64,000 bases of DNA, taken from an uncultured SAR86 cluster bacterium. Lineage in GTDB: Bacteria; Pseudomonadota; Gammaproteobacteria; Magnimaribacterales; D2472. The stretch spans positions 835,938 through 899,937 of the forward strand of contig CAJIYI010000001.1 of assembly GCA_905181595.1 (NCBI GenBank), in the 5' to 3' direction. Shown piece after piece: positions 8,974 to 17,856 of the stretch (position 1 is the stretch's first letter; every line of letters begins with the position of its first letter). The notes under the pieces were generated by a model. That model saw only the letters and a list, made by a program, of their open reading frames with translations, ran no database searches and had not been told where the DNA came from. The position numbers and the translations under genes were made by a program.

Positions 8974-9445
8974 TTAAGAAAGGATTAAGTGCATTTTAGT
9001 ATTGCCTCTTTCGTAACGCTCATCATCGTACTCATCATTTAATACAAACCCACTTGAAAGATATAAATTAAGGGCTGGCTTTAAAACATCGTTGGTAAGT
9101 AAAAAAATCTCCAGCGCATTTCTTTCTTTAGCAAAGCTAATACATCTTTTTAATAATAACTTTCCAACTCCCCGGCCTTGAAAATCCTTTCTGACAGCCA
9201 TTTTAGCTAACTCAAATACCTTGTCTGAAGCTGAGAATCATCGCGGCTGTTCCAATTACTTCTTGATCAAAGACTGCAAAAAAAATTTCTCCACTCTTGG
9301 CTATTACATAGGATTCAGGATGTTGAAGGGTATGAAAATCTTCATCTTCCATTTTAAAATATTCTTCAATCCACTCTCGGTTAAGTCTCTCAAAATCTGA
9401 CTTATATTTATCCTGATATGGAACTATCTCCAGTGTATCGATCTC
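8974..9445 (-). pseudogene. GNAT family N-acetyltransferase with a frameshift
   Basis: The C-terminal frame has the acetyl-CoA binding motif VRKDFQGRGVGKLLLKRC and the GNAT C-terminal LYLSSGF. The N-terminal part continues in another frame upstream of 9230 (EIFFAVFDQEVIGTAAMIL), so one extra base near 9233 breaks the gene. The N-terminal frame runs back to the end of the GMC gene with no ATG in phase, so a second missing base near 9446 is likely. The intact product would be a protein of about 157 residues acetylating an unknown small molecule or protein. Confidence 0.75.
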
Positions 9446-11126
9446 ATATTCTCCATTCGTTTAAGATTAAATCTGATGCTTTTTCACCAATCATGATCGT
9501 GGGGGCATTTGTATTCCCTCCTACAAGCGTTGGCATGATTGAAGCATCAACGACCCTTAATCCTTTCATTTTATGAACTTTAAGATCACTGCTAACGACT
9601 GACATATCATCATCGCCCATCTTACATGTGCCTACCGGATGATAAACAGTATCTGCTTCTTCTCGAATTGCTTTTTCAATATCAGCATCATCGTTAATAT
9701 CAATAGGTCTTTGAGTATTTTGTGAAATGTACTTACTAAAAGATGCGTTATTCAAAACTTTCATCATTGCCTTGTATCCATCAATCATGTCTTGCATGTC
9801 ATCTGGATGAGTTAAAAACTTAGGATCTATGAGAGGATCTGCAAAAGGGTCGGCAGATTCAAGCGTGACTTCACCTCGAGATTTAGGTCTTAGCAAACAG
9901 GAATGACAGCTTAAGCCTGTTCCCCAGGCAGACTTTCTGCCATGATCAATAACCATGGCCGGCGCATAGTGCAGCTGAATATTAGGAGCCTCTAATTCAT
10001 CTTTGGTTTTTATGAATGCGCCTGCTTCAGCAATCGTTGAGGTAAATACTCCTGTTTTCATAAGTACATACTTAATAATCTCAAGCGGGAACTTAAAGAA
10101 AATTGTTTTAAGGTTAAATCCAATTAACTTGATTGAGTCGTACTTGTGAACTGTCAGGTAATCAATGTGATCCTGAAGATTTTTTCCTACGCCTGGTAGA
10201 TCCACTAGATGATCAATTCCATGTCGGCTAATCTCATTCTCAGGCCCTACCCCAGATCTTAAAAGTATTTGTGGAGAACCAAATGCTCCAGAAGAAAGAA
10301 TGACTTCTTTGGAAGCAGTCAGTTGAAAAGTATTATTATTGGAGTCGATGCACTCTACCCCTTTTGCCTCATTGCTCTCAATCAAAATCTTATTAACGTT
10401 CGTGTCTGTTAGCACAGTAAGATTTTCTCTCTCTAACGCAGGAACTAGATAGGCTTTTGCTGCACTGCATCTCTTTCCATTAATTTGCGTTGTTTGATAA
10501 TAACCAAAGCCTTCTTGATTCTCGCCATTAAAATCATCATTAAAGTTGTATAACTCAGATCCAGCTTTTACAAAGGCGTCGCATGATTCGGGTTGATGTC
10601 GAATTTTACTAACATTCAAGGGACCATTTTGGCCGTGATATTCATTGTTATGCTCTTCGTTATGCTCAGCTTTAATGAAATAGGGCAAGACCTCATCATA
10701 GGACCATCCATCGTTTCCTAAGCTCGACCAATGATCGTAGTCCCATCGATGACCCCTTACATATAGCATTGCATTAATAGAGCTAGACCCGCCTAATGTC
10801 TTCCCTCTTGGCTGATATCCCTTTCGATGCTCTTGATGTTCGCCTTCCATCTTGTGCATGCCACCCGCTGAGTCGACTGCAAGAGATGCAGGCTCAGTAA
10901 CTATTTCTTTCTCAAACCCTTTTTGTGGCACTGTATCGTAGGCCCAACTAAATTTACTTTTATCTCCTAAAAAAGCAAAACCTATAGGCACATGCAATCG
11001 TGGGTCATTATCCTTTGATCCAGCCTCAATCAAACACACTGAGGTATTTGGATTGGCACTTAGTCTATTTGCTAAAACGCATCCAGCAGAGCCTGCACCC
11101 AATATAATAAAGTCATAATTTTTCAT
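9444..11126 (-). CDS. GMC family FAD-dependent oxidoreductase (choline/alcohol dehydrogenase type)
   Basis: The 560-residue protein opens with the FAD-binding motif ILGAGSAGCVLANRL, has GKTLGGSSSINAMLYVRG, the second GMC signature SSGAFGSPQILLRSGVG, and ends with the active-site block VYHPVGTCKMG and GGNTNAPT. It should oxidise an alcohol using FAD. The start at 11126 has GGAG six bases upstream; an ATG at 11138 lacks a site. Compared with the GMC protein at 16249, it has roughly 25 extra residues, rich in Glu, His and Gly, just before the GKTLGG motif. Its exact substrate is unknown. Confidence 0.9.
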   Translation of the reverse strand: MKNYDFIILGAGSAGCVLANRLSANPNTSVCLIEAGSKDNDPRLHVPIGFAFLGDKSKFSWAYDTVPQKGFEKEIVTEPASLAVDSAGGMHKMEGEHQEHRKGYQPRGKTLGGSSSINAMLYVRGHRWDYDHWSSLGNDGWSYDEVLPYFIKAEHNEEHNNEYHGQNGPLNVSKIRHQPESCDAFVKAGSELYNFNDDFNGENQEGFGYYQTTQINGKRCSAAKAYLVPALERENLTVLTDTNVNKILIESNEAKGVECIDSNNNTFQLTASKEVILSSGAFGSPQILLRSGVGPENEISRHGIDHLVDLPGVGKNLQDHIDYLTVHKYDSIKLIGFNLKTIFFKFPLEIIKYVLMKTGVFTSTIAEAGAFIKTKDELEAPNIQLHYAPAMVIDHGRKSAWGTGLSCHSCLLRPKSRGEVTLESADPFADPLIDPKFLTHPDDMQDMIDGYKAMMKVLNNASFSKYISQNTQRPIDINDDADIEKAIREEADTVYHPVGTCKMGDDDMSVVSSDLKVHKMKGLRVVDASIMPTLVGGNTNAPTIMIGEKASDLILNEWRI

Positions 11127-11189
11127 CACTTGCTCCATTCAATTATCTTTTATTTTTATAAAGGATAGTAAGCTTTAAAACAAAAAAAA

Positions 11190-11216
11190 ACGCAACACCA
11201 TTTCTGATGCTGCGTT
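11190..11216 (-). terminator. Rho-independent terminator after the TonB receptor gene
   Basis: An imperfect hairpin (ACGCA paired with TGCGT plus inner pairs) is followed on the minus strand by a run of nine T residues. It lies just beyond the stop of the receptor gene at 11234. Confidence 0.75.
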
Positions 11217-11233
11217 TTTATATTTAAGTCTTG

Positions 11234-13855
11234 TTATCTACTTAATTTGAAGCCTATGTAGATCATTCGCCCTCTAGGATCATGATGTTTTGCATCGTAA
11301 CTCCAGTTAGCAGCGTCGTAAACCAATGGGACTTCTTCATCAAACATGTTAGTAATACCAAGTGATAATTTAAGTTCGCTATCATTCATTTCAACTAGAT
11401 AGGAATTCATTAAATCTACAGTGAAGAAACTATCAATCGATTGACTGAAGCCTCTAGCTGTAGCAGTAGCATCAAGCGGTCTTGTTGTTTTATAGTCACC
11501 TGTATATCTTCCAAACAAGGACAATGAATTATTGCCGCTGTTTAAAGCTGCATGGAATACTGCTTTAGTATCTGGCAATGATCTTGCAAAGTTATCATGG
11601 TTAAATAACCCCACAACATCTTTTGTAGTATTTCCAACAGGAATCTCATACTCAAACATATGCATCATATTCACACCCACTTGAGCCTGACCAAATGAAG
11701 TATCAAAGTCATAAGTTGACTCAAAATCTAGTCCGCTTGTATTTACATTTGCAGCATTAAAGTACTTAGTAGTAACCCCTGTAAGAGTTCCTCCAGCAGT
11801 TCTTTTAACATCTGAATCGAATGGAGTTGCTGCAACTTTTCCCTGAGCACTCTCAATGGTAATGACATTTGTGTAATCAATAGCCCAATAGTCTAATTTC
11901 ATAGAAAGTTTGTCAGTTGGGTTCCACATTGCGCCTATGTTCATATTCTCAGATTCTTCCGGAGCAAGATTTGGATTGTTTGCTTGGGCAATTCTAATAA
12001 AGGCAGTTCCACCTTTTGCTGAACCGTCTGCATTGTAATCCTGAATGCCCTGCAAACTAATATTGGTAGAAGTTAGCTGAGCTAGAGAAGCTTCTCTAAA
12101 CGAAGTACTGAATGAAGCTCTTAAGGCTAGCTCATCAGAAGCTTGGTATCTAAATGCTATTTTTGGATCCACTGAACTATCAGACTCTAGATCTTCATAA
12201 CGCAAGGCACCTTTAACTTCCAATCTATCAGAAGCATTCATGGACCCCTCAATAAATAAAGCTGTTGCATTTCTGCTTGCAGTGCTTTCTAAACCACCAC
12301 CCAAAAACAGTAAATCAGCTGGCTGAGTAATATTTCCAGCAGCATCAAATTGTGCAATTGAGGAAGCGCCTCGTGCGACATCAAATGATTCATCTCTAAG
12401 CTGAAGGCCAGAAGCTATGTCTATGTTTCCAATAGAGCCTGTCATAAGAAAATCAAAAACAGCAAGCTCAGTATTTGTCCAAGTCTGCTGATTGGTTGAA
12501 ATCCATTTAATTAAATCTGCTGAATTATTTGATGGTGTAAATAAGTCCCAGGTTTGATTTCCAGCAGATCCACCATTGCCTTTAATGGCAGCGCTAAATT
12601 TTGATGTGCTGGTGTCAGGTTGCTGACCATATAGGTCTTCGCTACTCACTGTGTAATGAGCATCCCAGTCAAAACCATTATCAAAGCTTCCGTTAAGTCC
12701 AATTGAAAATCTATCTGTTTCAATCTCTCTTGGAGCAATGGGTGATGGGAAAGCTGATCCCAAGGCTCTGCCTAACCATAAGACTGGAACTCCAAATGGA
12801 TTTCCGCCTGTGCCAGGCATAATTGCATTAGCAGGACTTAGGTATGAAAGAGCAGGATAAGATGGTGACTGAGGATTATCGTTTACATCAATCGCTGTGC
12901 TCATGTAATCAATTTCTAGCCCATTGCCATTAGCAAGTAGGGTTTTAAATGAACCGTACATGCTTGTATGGTCTTCATCATTAACAACGTTAAATCTTGG
13001 TCCATAAACAAACCCACATCTTTGTCCGCTTGCTTGAGGAATAAGTATTCCTTGGTTTGCTACACATGATGGATCTGGAACATTTTGAAAGGGAGCATAA
13101 GTTCCCGCATATGGTCCTGAATCAACAGTGCTCGGGCCAAACAGTAAGAAGCTTGTTCCCAAGCCACTAATACCAAGTTGAGCCAAGCTAGGGTTGAAGT
13201 CAGCGCCTGACATAGGAGACCTATCTAATATGCTGGCTGCTAAAACAAAATTTGTGTTGCCATTTTCAGCGCCCCAAATAACGCTCACCCTGTCATCGGT
13301 TTGACCGCTGATGTCAGCTTCTTGGCTCGACATCTCAAATTCAACTCCCGTAAAATCTCTTCTAAAGATGTAATTGACTACTCCAGCAACTGCGTCTGAA
13401 CCGTATACAGCAGCAGCACCTTCTTTTAAAACTTCAACTCTTTCTAAGGCGACAACTGGAATGGCATTGGTGTTAACAAAAACACTTCCATCATTAGCTG
13501 TTGCCCCTGTCAGGGTTTGTCTTCTGCCATCGATAAGAATCAATGTTGAAGAAAGACCTAAGCCTCTAAGGTTTACGTTTGAGGTTCCTTGAGTTGATCC
13601 TTGGGTAAATGAATCAGAAGCATTTTCTGAGCCTGAGTTTACTGAGAGGTTACGGGTAATATCTGCAATAGAGACCGCTCCAATATTCTCTATTTCCTCT
13701 CTGTCGATTACTTCTACAGGTGAAGCGCCATCTGTCGCGCTGCCTTTAATGTAAGAACCGGTAACCATGACCTCTTCAATATCTTGTTGCGCGTTAGCGT
13801 TAAAAGATAAAAAGGCAAAGCAAGTTAATGCTAAAAAACTTTTAGTTATATTCAT
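11234..13855 (-). CDS. TonB-dependent outer membrane receptor
   Basis: The 873-residue protein has a signal peptide (residues 1-22), then the TonB-box-like IEEVMVTGSY, a plug domain (about 40-170, with STLILIDGRRQTL and VEVLKEGAAAVYGSDAVAGV), and a long beta barrel ending in an aromatic-rich final strand (MIYIGFKLSR). This is the profile of the larger TonB receptors used by marine bacteria for bulky organic substrates rather than of siderophore receptors. A Shine-Dalgarno AGGGG precedes the ATG. It is a single-gene unit with its own terminator. The ligand is unknown; the flanking GMC and HD-domain genes do not settle it. Confidence 0.92.
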   Translation of the reverse strand: MNITKSFLALTCFAFLSFNANAQQDIEEVMVTGSYIKGSATDGASPVEVIDREEIENIGAVSIADITRNLSVNSGSENASDSFTQGSTQGTSNVNLRGLGLSSTLILIDGRRQTLTGATANDGSVFVNTNAIPVVALERVEVLKEGAAAVYGSDAVAGVVNYIFRRDFTGVEFEMSSQEADISGQTDDRVSVIWGAENGNTNFVLAASILDRSPMSGADFNPSLAQLGISGLGTSFLLFGPSTVDSGPYAGTYAPFQNVPDPSCVANQGILIPQASGQRCGFVYGPRFNVVNDEDHTSMYGSFKTLLANGNGLEIDYMSTAIDVNDNPQSPSYPALSYLSPANAIMPGTGGNPFGVPVLWLGRALGSAFPSPIAPREIETDRFSIGLNGSFDNGFDWDAHYTVSSEDLYGQQPDTSTSKFSAAIKGNGGSAGNQTWDLFTPSNNSADLIKWISTNQQTWTNTELAVFDFLMTGSIGNIDIASGLQLRDESFDVARGASSIAQFDAAGNITQPADLLFLGGGLESTASRNATALFIEGSMNASDRLEVKGALRYEDLESDSSVDPKIAFRYQASDELALRASFSTSFREASLAQLTSTNISLQGIQDYNADGSAKGGTAFIRIAQANNPNLAPEESENMNIGAMWNPTDKLSMKLDYWAIDYTNVITIESAQGKVAATPFDSDVKRTAGGTLTGVTTKYFNAANVNTSGLDFESTYDFDTSFGQAQVGVNMMHMFEYEIPVGNTTKDVVGLFNHDNFARSLPDTKAVFHAALNSGNNSLSLFGRYTGDYKTTRPLDATATARGFSQSIDSFFTVDLMNSYLVEMNDSELKLSLGITNMFDEEVPLVYDAANWSYDAKHHDPRGRMIYIGFKLSR

Positions 13856-13943
13856 TTAAATTCCCCTAAATTTAAAAATTATTCCGTCAGCGAAGCTAAC
13901 AGTAAGTATAAATTACATGAATAATAGTTTTACTGCAAAGTAA

Positions 13944-13974
13944 ATATTATGAATATATTTGACACACATAATAT
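13944..13974. promoter_or_regulatory. Inverted repeat upstream of the TonB receptor, possible operator
   Basis: ATATTATG (13944-13951) and CATAATAT (13967-13974) form a perfect 8-base inverted repeat with a 15-base spacer in the 207-base gap upstream of the receptor gene. A TTGACA hexamer on the plus strand lies inside the spacer. The position suits a regulator binding site, but AT-rich symmetry can arise by chance. No other signal is evident in 13856-14062. Confidence 0.35.
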
Positions 13975-14062
13975 AAATTTGCGAGACAGGAATTTGAAAT
14001 CTGAAACTAAGGTTGAAAAGGAATTCAGCAGAAATTAATTTCTATTTTTATGAGAGTCAATT

Positions 14063-14602
14063 TTAAATAAAATTGGGTGCAGCAAAAAATTTATTAATTA
14101 ATGGCTCAAAGGATTCCAAGGAATCTACCTTATATTTTGGATCAAATGCAGCCTGGTCCCAGTCATCTGTAAACTCAATCGCTTTTGCATACCAAGACTC
14201 ATTGATATATTCCTTGCGAAGATCTTGAGGCTTACCCATGTACTGGTAGTAATGCTCGCCTTGAAAATCTTGATGTGTTCGAATGACATGGTATGCGTCT
14301 TCACTCACATAAGGCTTAATCATTTCAGCAGCAATTTGACCATGATTAGGGACACTTATTACCTTACCAATATCGTGTATGAGACTAATAAGAACCATTT
14401 CGTCTTCTGCTCCAGCTCGCCTTGCCATTGTGGCAGTTTGAAGAGCATGATGAAGTTGGTCTGTTGAAAATCCAAGAGTTAAGGCTTGGAGTTGCTTTAA
14501 CATCCCCATGATTCTATTTGGCATATCAAAAATATGAGGCATATGTTGCTCACTAATATGCTCCCATTCTTGCTTGGTACTTTGATCCATTCTTGTAAAC
14601 AT
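14063..14602 (-). CDS. HD-domain metalloprotein, possibly an MIOX/PhnZ-like diiron oxygenase
   Basis: The 179-residue protein is a single HD domain. Candidate metal ligands are His51/His52 in DQLHHALQTA, His76-Asp77 in LIHDIGK, His87 in PNHGQ, His110 in IRTHQDFQGEHYYQY, and an Asp in the C-terminal DDWDQAAFDP. The single compact domain, the extra histidines and the HYYQY segment resemble the HD-type mixed-valent diiron oxygenases (myo-inositol oxygenase, PhnZ) more than nucleotide phosphohydrolases. That reading is an inference; a phosphohydrolase role cannot be excluded. It stands alone, divergent from the gene at 14689. Confidence 0.7.
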   Translation of the reverse strand: MFTRMDQSTKQEWEHISEQHMPHIFDMPNRIMGMLKQLQALTLGFSTDQLHHALQTATMARRAGAEDEMVLISLIHDIGKVISVPNHGQIAAEMIKPYVSEDAYHVIRTHQDFQGEHYYQYMGKPQDLRKEYINESWYAKAIEFTDDWDQAAFDPKYKVDSLESFEPLINKFFAAPNFI

Positions 14603-14688
14603 AGGCAGCTTTTTTTATAAAAATTAAATTTCTAGCTTATAAATTAACTTATTCAGACTAAAATTGAAATATATAATAGAATTATGTC

Positions 14689-15084
14689 ATGAAGTATATA
14701 AATCATCGCTCTGCAATTAACCTTGTATTTATTGGATTTTTTTTACTATCAAGCACAGTCTCTGCTCAAGCAGAGCAAGCTATTGAGGTTAAAGAAGCAT
14801 ATAAGTATGTTGGAGAAACAAAAATTGTCTGCGGAAGAATTGTCTCCACCAAGTATCTTAAAAGATCATCTGGAGGACCCATTTTCTTAAACTTTGGTAG
14901 AGATTACCCTAATCAGCAAATGACAGGGTTAATATGGTTTGGAAGATTTTCAGATTATTTTTCATACAAGCCTGAAAAAAAACTTAAAAGAAAAACTGTC
15001 TGTGTAAAAGGTTTAATTTCAGAACATGAAGGCAAAACGCAAATGGAAATAAGGACTGAAAAACAGATTAAGATTCAAAGTTAG
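14689..15084 (+). CDS. Secreted OB-fold-like hypothetical protein
   Basis: This 131-residue protein has a signal peptide (about residues 10-28) and a mature domain of about 100 residues with alternating strands: YVGETKIVCGRIVSTKY, FLNFGRDYPNQ and TVCVKGLISEHEG. This pattern is typical of small exported OB-fold domains of unknown role, and the two cysteines could pair. A TATAAT lies 11 bases before the ATG, implying a very short leader. It converges with the gene at 15090. Confidence 0.7.
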   Translation: MKYINHRSAINLVFIGFFLLSSTVSAQAEQAIEVKEAYKYVGETKIVCGRIVSTKYLKRSSGGPIFLNFGRDYPNQQMTGLIWFGRFSDYFSYKPEKKLKRKTVCVKGLISEHEGKTQMEIRTEKQIKIQS

Positions 15085-15089
15085 TTTAT

Positions 15090-15527
15090 TTATTCGGTTC
15101 TAAATTTAAGCACTGCATGAAGTTTAGCCGCATCATCTAAACTTTTTTCATCAGGGCTGCCATCTTTATTTAATTTAACTTTTGCAAAGAATGCATCAAT
15201 GGCATTGCCAGAAACTAGATGCCGTAGGTTACTTTTCACTAACTCATCATTTTGGTACTCCAGCTCTACGTGAACATTAACCAGTTTCCCCTTAAGCCAA
15301 ACGTCTGCTCTTTCTAAATCAATAAGATTTTTCCACCATAAGTTTGATCTTAGGGTAACGCACGTATATGTATTTTCATTCTTATGAAAGCTAACTGGGA
15401 CGCGATATTGTTTCCCTGATTTCCTTCCATTGAATTGGGTTACAAGAATCTGGGTACTGACTAGAAGATGAATTGGTGATCGAGCAATCAACACAACCAA
15501 AGGATTGATAATGCGCCACATATTCAT
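15090..15527 (-). CDS. Nitroreductase-like (DUF385/deazaflavin-dependent type) protein
   Basis: The 145-residue protein carries FNGRKSGKQYRVPVSFH and the later WWKNLIDLERADVWLKGK, the hallmark blocks of the DUF385 split-barrel family whose actinobacterial members bind F420 or other flavins. No gene for F420 synthesis is visible here, so the cofactor is uncertain. Its ATG overlaps the end of the peptidase E gene by four bases, so the two are coupled. Confidence 0.7.
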   Translation of the reverse strand: MNMWRIINPLVVLIARSPIHLLVSTQILVTQFNGRKSGKQYRVPVSFHKNENTYTCVTLRSNLWWKNLIDLERADVWLKGKLVNVHVELEYQNDELVKSNLRHLVSGNAIDAFFAKVKLNKDGSPDEKSLDDAAKLHAVLKFRTE

Positions 15528-16222
15528 TGTGTTAGCTCCCTAACTTCGAATGGATTCTCTAAAACTGCTCTGTCTTGAAGGGTAACGTTGTATGCATTCT
15601 TATTTTTAGCAAATCTCACAGTATAAGTTGGAGCTTCATCAATAAAATGGAGGGCTGCTCCACCCTCAATACCATACATAGAAGTGATAACATTTTCTTC
15701 AAGAAGTTTTTTTGTGGCTGGGCGCCTTTCTGGTTCCTCATCGTAATGAGGTGCACAATTCCCTGAGATAAAATTCATGCATGGCATAATCTTGAGTTCA
15801 TCTGCCCAAGAGTCAGTCAACCCTTGATCAAACCAACAAATTGCGCCTGCGCTCACGCCACTCATGACTGCACCTCTTTCATAAGCGGTTTTTAGAATTT
15901 TATCTAAGTTCCACTCCTTCCAAACAGCCAGCATGCTCTTAGTGTTCCCGCCCCCCACAAATATAATATCTTGCTTAGCTATGTGTTCTTCCAGATCAAT
16001 TGTTCTTTTAAAAAAACTAATATGGCTTGGTTTGCAGTCAAGCTTAGAAAATACACTGTAAAAATTCACCACATACGGGTCTAAATCTCCTGTGGCCGTA
16101 GGAATAAAGCAGATGCTGGGAGAGCTTTTATTGCTAGCTTGATCGAGAATATATTGTTCAATTAAATTAGAAGCTTGGGTTCTTCCAAAGCCTCCCCCAC
16201 CAATCGCAATAACTTGACGCAT
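15524..16222 (-). CDS. Peptidase E-like (family S51) peptidase
   Basis: The 232-residue protein has the S51 fold: IAIGGGGFGRT at the N-terminus, IFVGGGNTKSML near residue 90, the nucleophile motif GVSAGAICWF with Ser124, and APHYDEEPERRP supplying the downstream catalytic region. The family cleaves aspartyl dipeptides or related small peptides in the cytoplasm. It is the first gene of a two-gene unit with the DUF385-like protein and is divergent from the GMC gene, the promoters sharing only about 27 bases. Confidence 0.85.
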   Translation of the reverse strand: MRQVIAIGGGGFGRTQASNLIEQYILDQASNKSSPSICFIPTATGDLDPYVVNFYSVFSKLDCKPSHISFFKRTIDLEEHIAKQDIIFVGGGNTKSMLAVWKEWNLDKILKTAYERGAVMSGVSAGAICWFDQGLTDSWADELKIMPCMNFISGNCAPHYDEEPERRPATKKLLEENVITSMYGIEGGAALHFIDEAPTYTVRFAKNKNAYNVTLQDRAVLENPFEVRELTQ

Positions 16223-16242
16223 ATTAAACCTTAAGTGATATT
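16214..16242 (+). promoter_or_regulatory. Sigma-70 type promoter giving a predicted leaderless transcript for the GMC gene
   Basis: TTGACG (16214-16219), a 17-base spacer and TGATATT (hexamer 16237-16242) are followed after exactly six bases by the ATG at 16249. This geometry puts the expected transcription start on the A of the start codon. No Shine-Dalgarno is seen. Confidence 0.55.
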
Positions 16243-16248
16243 ACACAT

Positions 16249-17842
16249 ATGAAATTTAGCCATAAATATATCATTGTTGGGGCCGGAAGTGCAGGCTGTG
16301 TTTTAGCCAATAAACTCTCAGCTGATCCTTTGAATAGCGTGCTCTTAATTGAGGCTGGTCCGATGGATAATTATCCAACAATAAAAATGCCTTTGGGAGC
16401 AAGTTCACTGTTTAAACATAAGAAGTATGGCTGGGGTTATGAGACGCAATCAGAACCAAACCTAAGAGATAGATCAATTAATTGGCCTCGTGGCAAAACA
16501 CTTGGAGGAAGCAGCTCTATAAATGGAATGTTGTATATAAGAGGTCAAGCTGAAGACTATGAAGCATGGGAGAGCGCAGGAAATATAGGTTGGGGTTACA
16601 GAGATTTAATGAAATATTTTATTAGCCTTGAGGATAATCAAAATCATGAAGATCAATATCATGGAAACTTTGGAGAGCTCTGGGTTGAAACATATCAATC
16701 TAGCTTGCCAGCATCTCAGGTATTCATGAAGGCGTGCTCTGAATCTGGGCTAACGGAAAATAATGATTTTAATGGCAGTGTCCAAGAAGGCTTTGGGACA
16801 TACCAAGTGAATATTAAAAATGGACAAAGATACAGCGCTGCTGATGCATTTCTTAAGCCTATTTTAAGTAGACCAAATCTTGAGTTAATGACAGATACTT
16901 CGGTGTTAAAAATTATTATTAATAATAAAAAAGCGCTTGGCGTTCAAGTAAAAAATCGTCAGGGGATTAATGCAATTACTGCAGAATCTGAAATTATTTT
17001 ATGCGGAGGCGCAATCAACTCCCCTCAACTCTTAATGCTCTCAGGCATTGGTCCTAAGAAAGTTCTTGAGAAAGTAAATATTTCCTGTTCTCATGATCTT
17101 CCTGGTGTAGGTCAAAACCTTCAAGACCATCTCACTGTCAACATTAGCTATAACATAGATCATTTAGATACATTTGCAGAACTAATGCGACCCATGAAGA
17201 TGTTAAAAAATTTATATCAATATTTTTTTAAGCGTGCCGGTCTATTGACCTATCCTGCATCTGACATTGGAGTTTTTTTTAAAACAAACCAAGATTATGA
17301 AACCCCTAATGCTCAGATTCATTTTGCACCAGGGGCAGGTAAATATAATAAAGATGGGGCCATGGAACCCATTTCTGGGATCACTGCATCTGTTTGCAAT
17401 CTCAGACCACTTAGCAAGGGTCATATCGAGCTAAACTCATCTAATCCTAATGAGCCTCCTAAGATATTTGCAAATTACCTATCGAATAAATCTGATATAG
17501 AGCCCATGATTGAAGGGAATTAAAAAAGTTCGGGAAATCTTTAAAAGTCCATCTATTCAGGAGTTTAATCCCAAAGAAATGGATCCAAGTTTAAATCATC
17601 AAAATGATAGCGAGATCGAAGAACTTATAAGACAAGAATGTTTGTCAGTCTATCATCCTGTTGGTACATGCAAAATGGGAAACGAGCTCGATTGTGTTGT
17701 TGATCAAAATCTAAAAGTTAAGGGCATTGAATCATTGAGAGTTGCCGATGCATCTATTTTTCCAAATATTATTTCAGGCAATACCAATGCGACATGTAAT
17801 GCTGTAGGAGCAAAATGTGCGGAATTGATTTTAAAAAAATAA
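16249..17842 (+). CDS. GMC family FAD-dependent oxidoreductase, one frameshift near 17516
   Basis: The first frame has the FAD motif IVGAGSAGCVLANKL, GKTLGGSSSINGMLYIRG, GGAINSPQLLMLSGIG and GVGQNLQDHL. It stops at 17523. The second frame carries the remaining C-terminal region, including SVYHPVGTCKMG and ISGNTNATC. Removing one G from the GGG at 17515-17517 joins them into a standard protein of about 530 residues (IEGIKKVREIF at the join). It is therefore probably intact in the cell. It should be an alcohol dehydrogenase of the choline/long-chain alcohol type; the substrate is unknown. Confidence 0.85.
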
Positions 17843-17856
17843 GTCTTAAATTCGAT

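Noticed and set aside
9353-9372. Partial match (ATATTCTTCAATC) to the 30-bp repeat of the tRNA-Ser patch.
   Set aside because: Only about 13 bases match and they lie within GNAT coding sequence, so it is probably chance.
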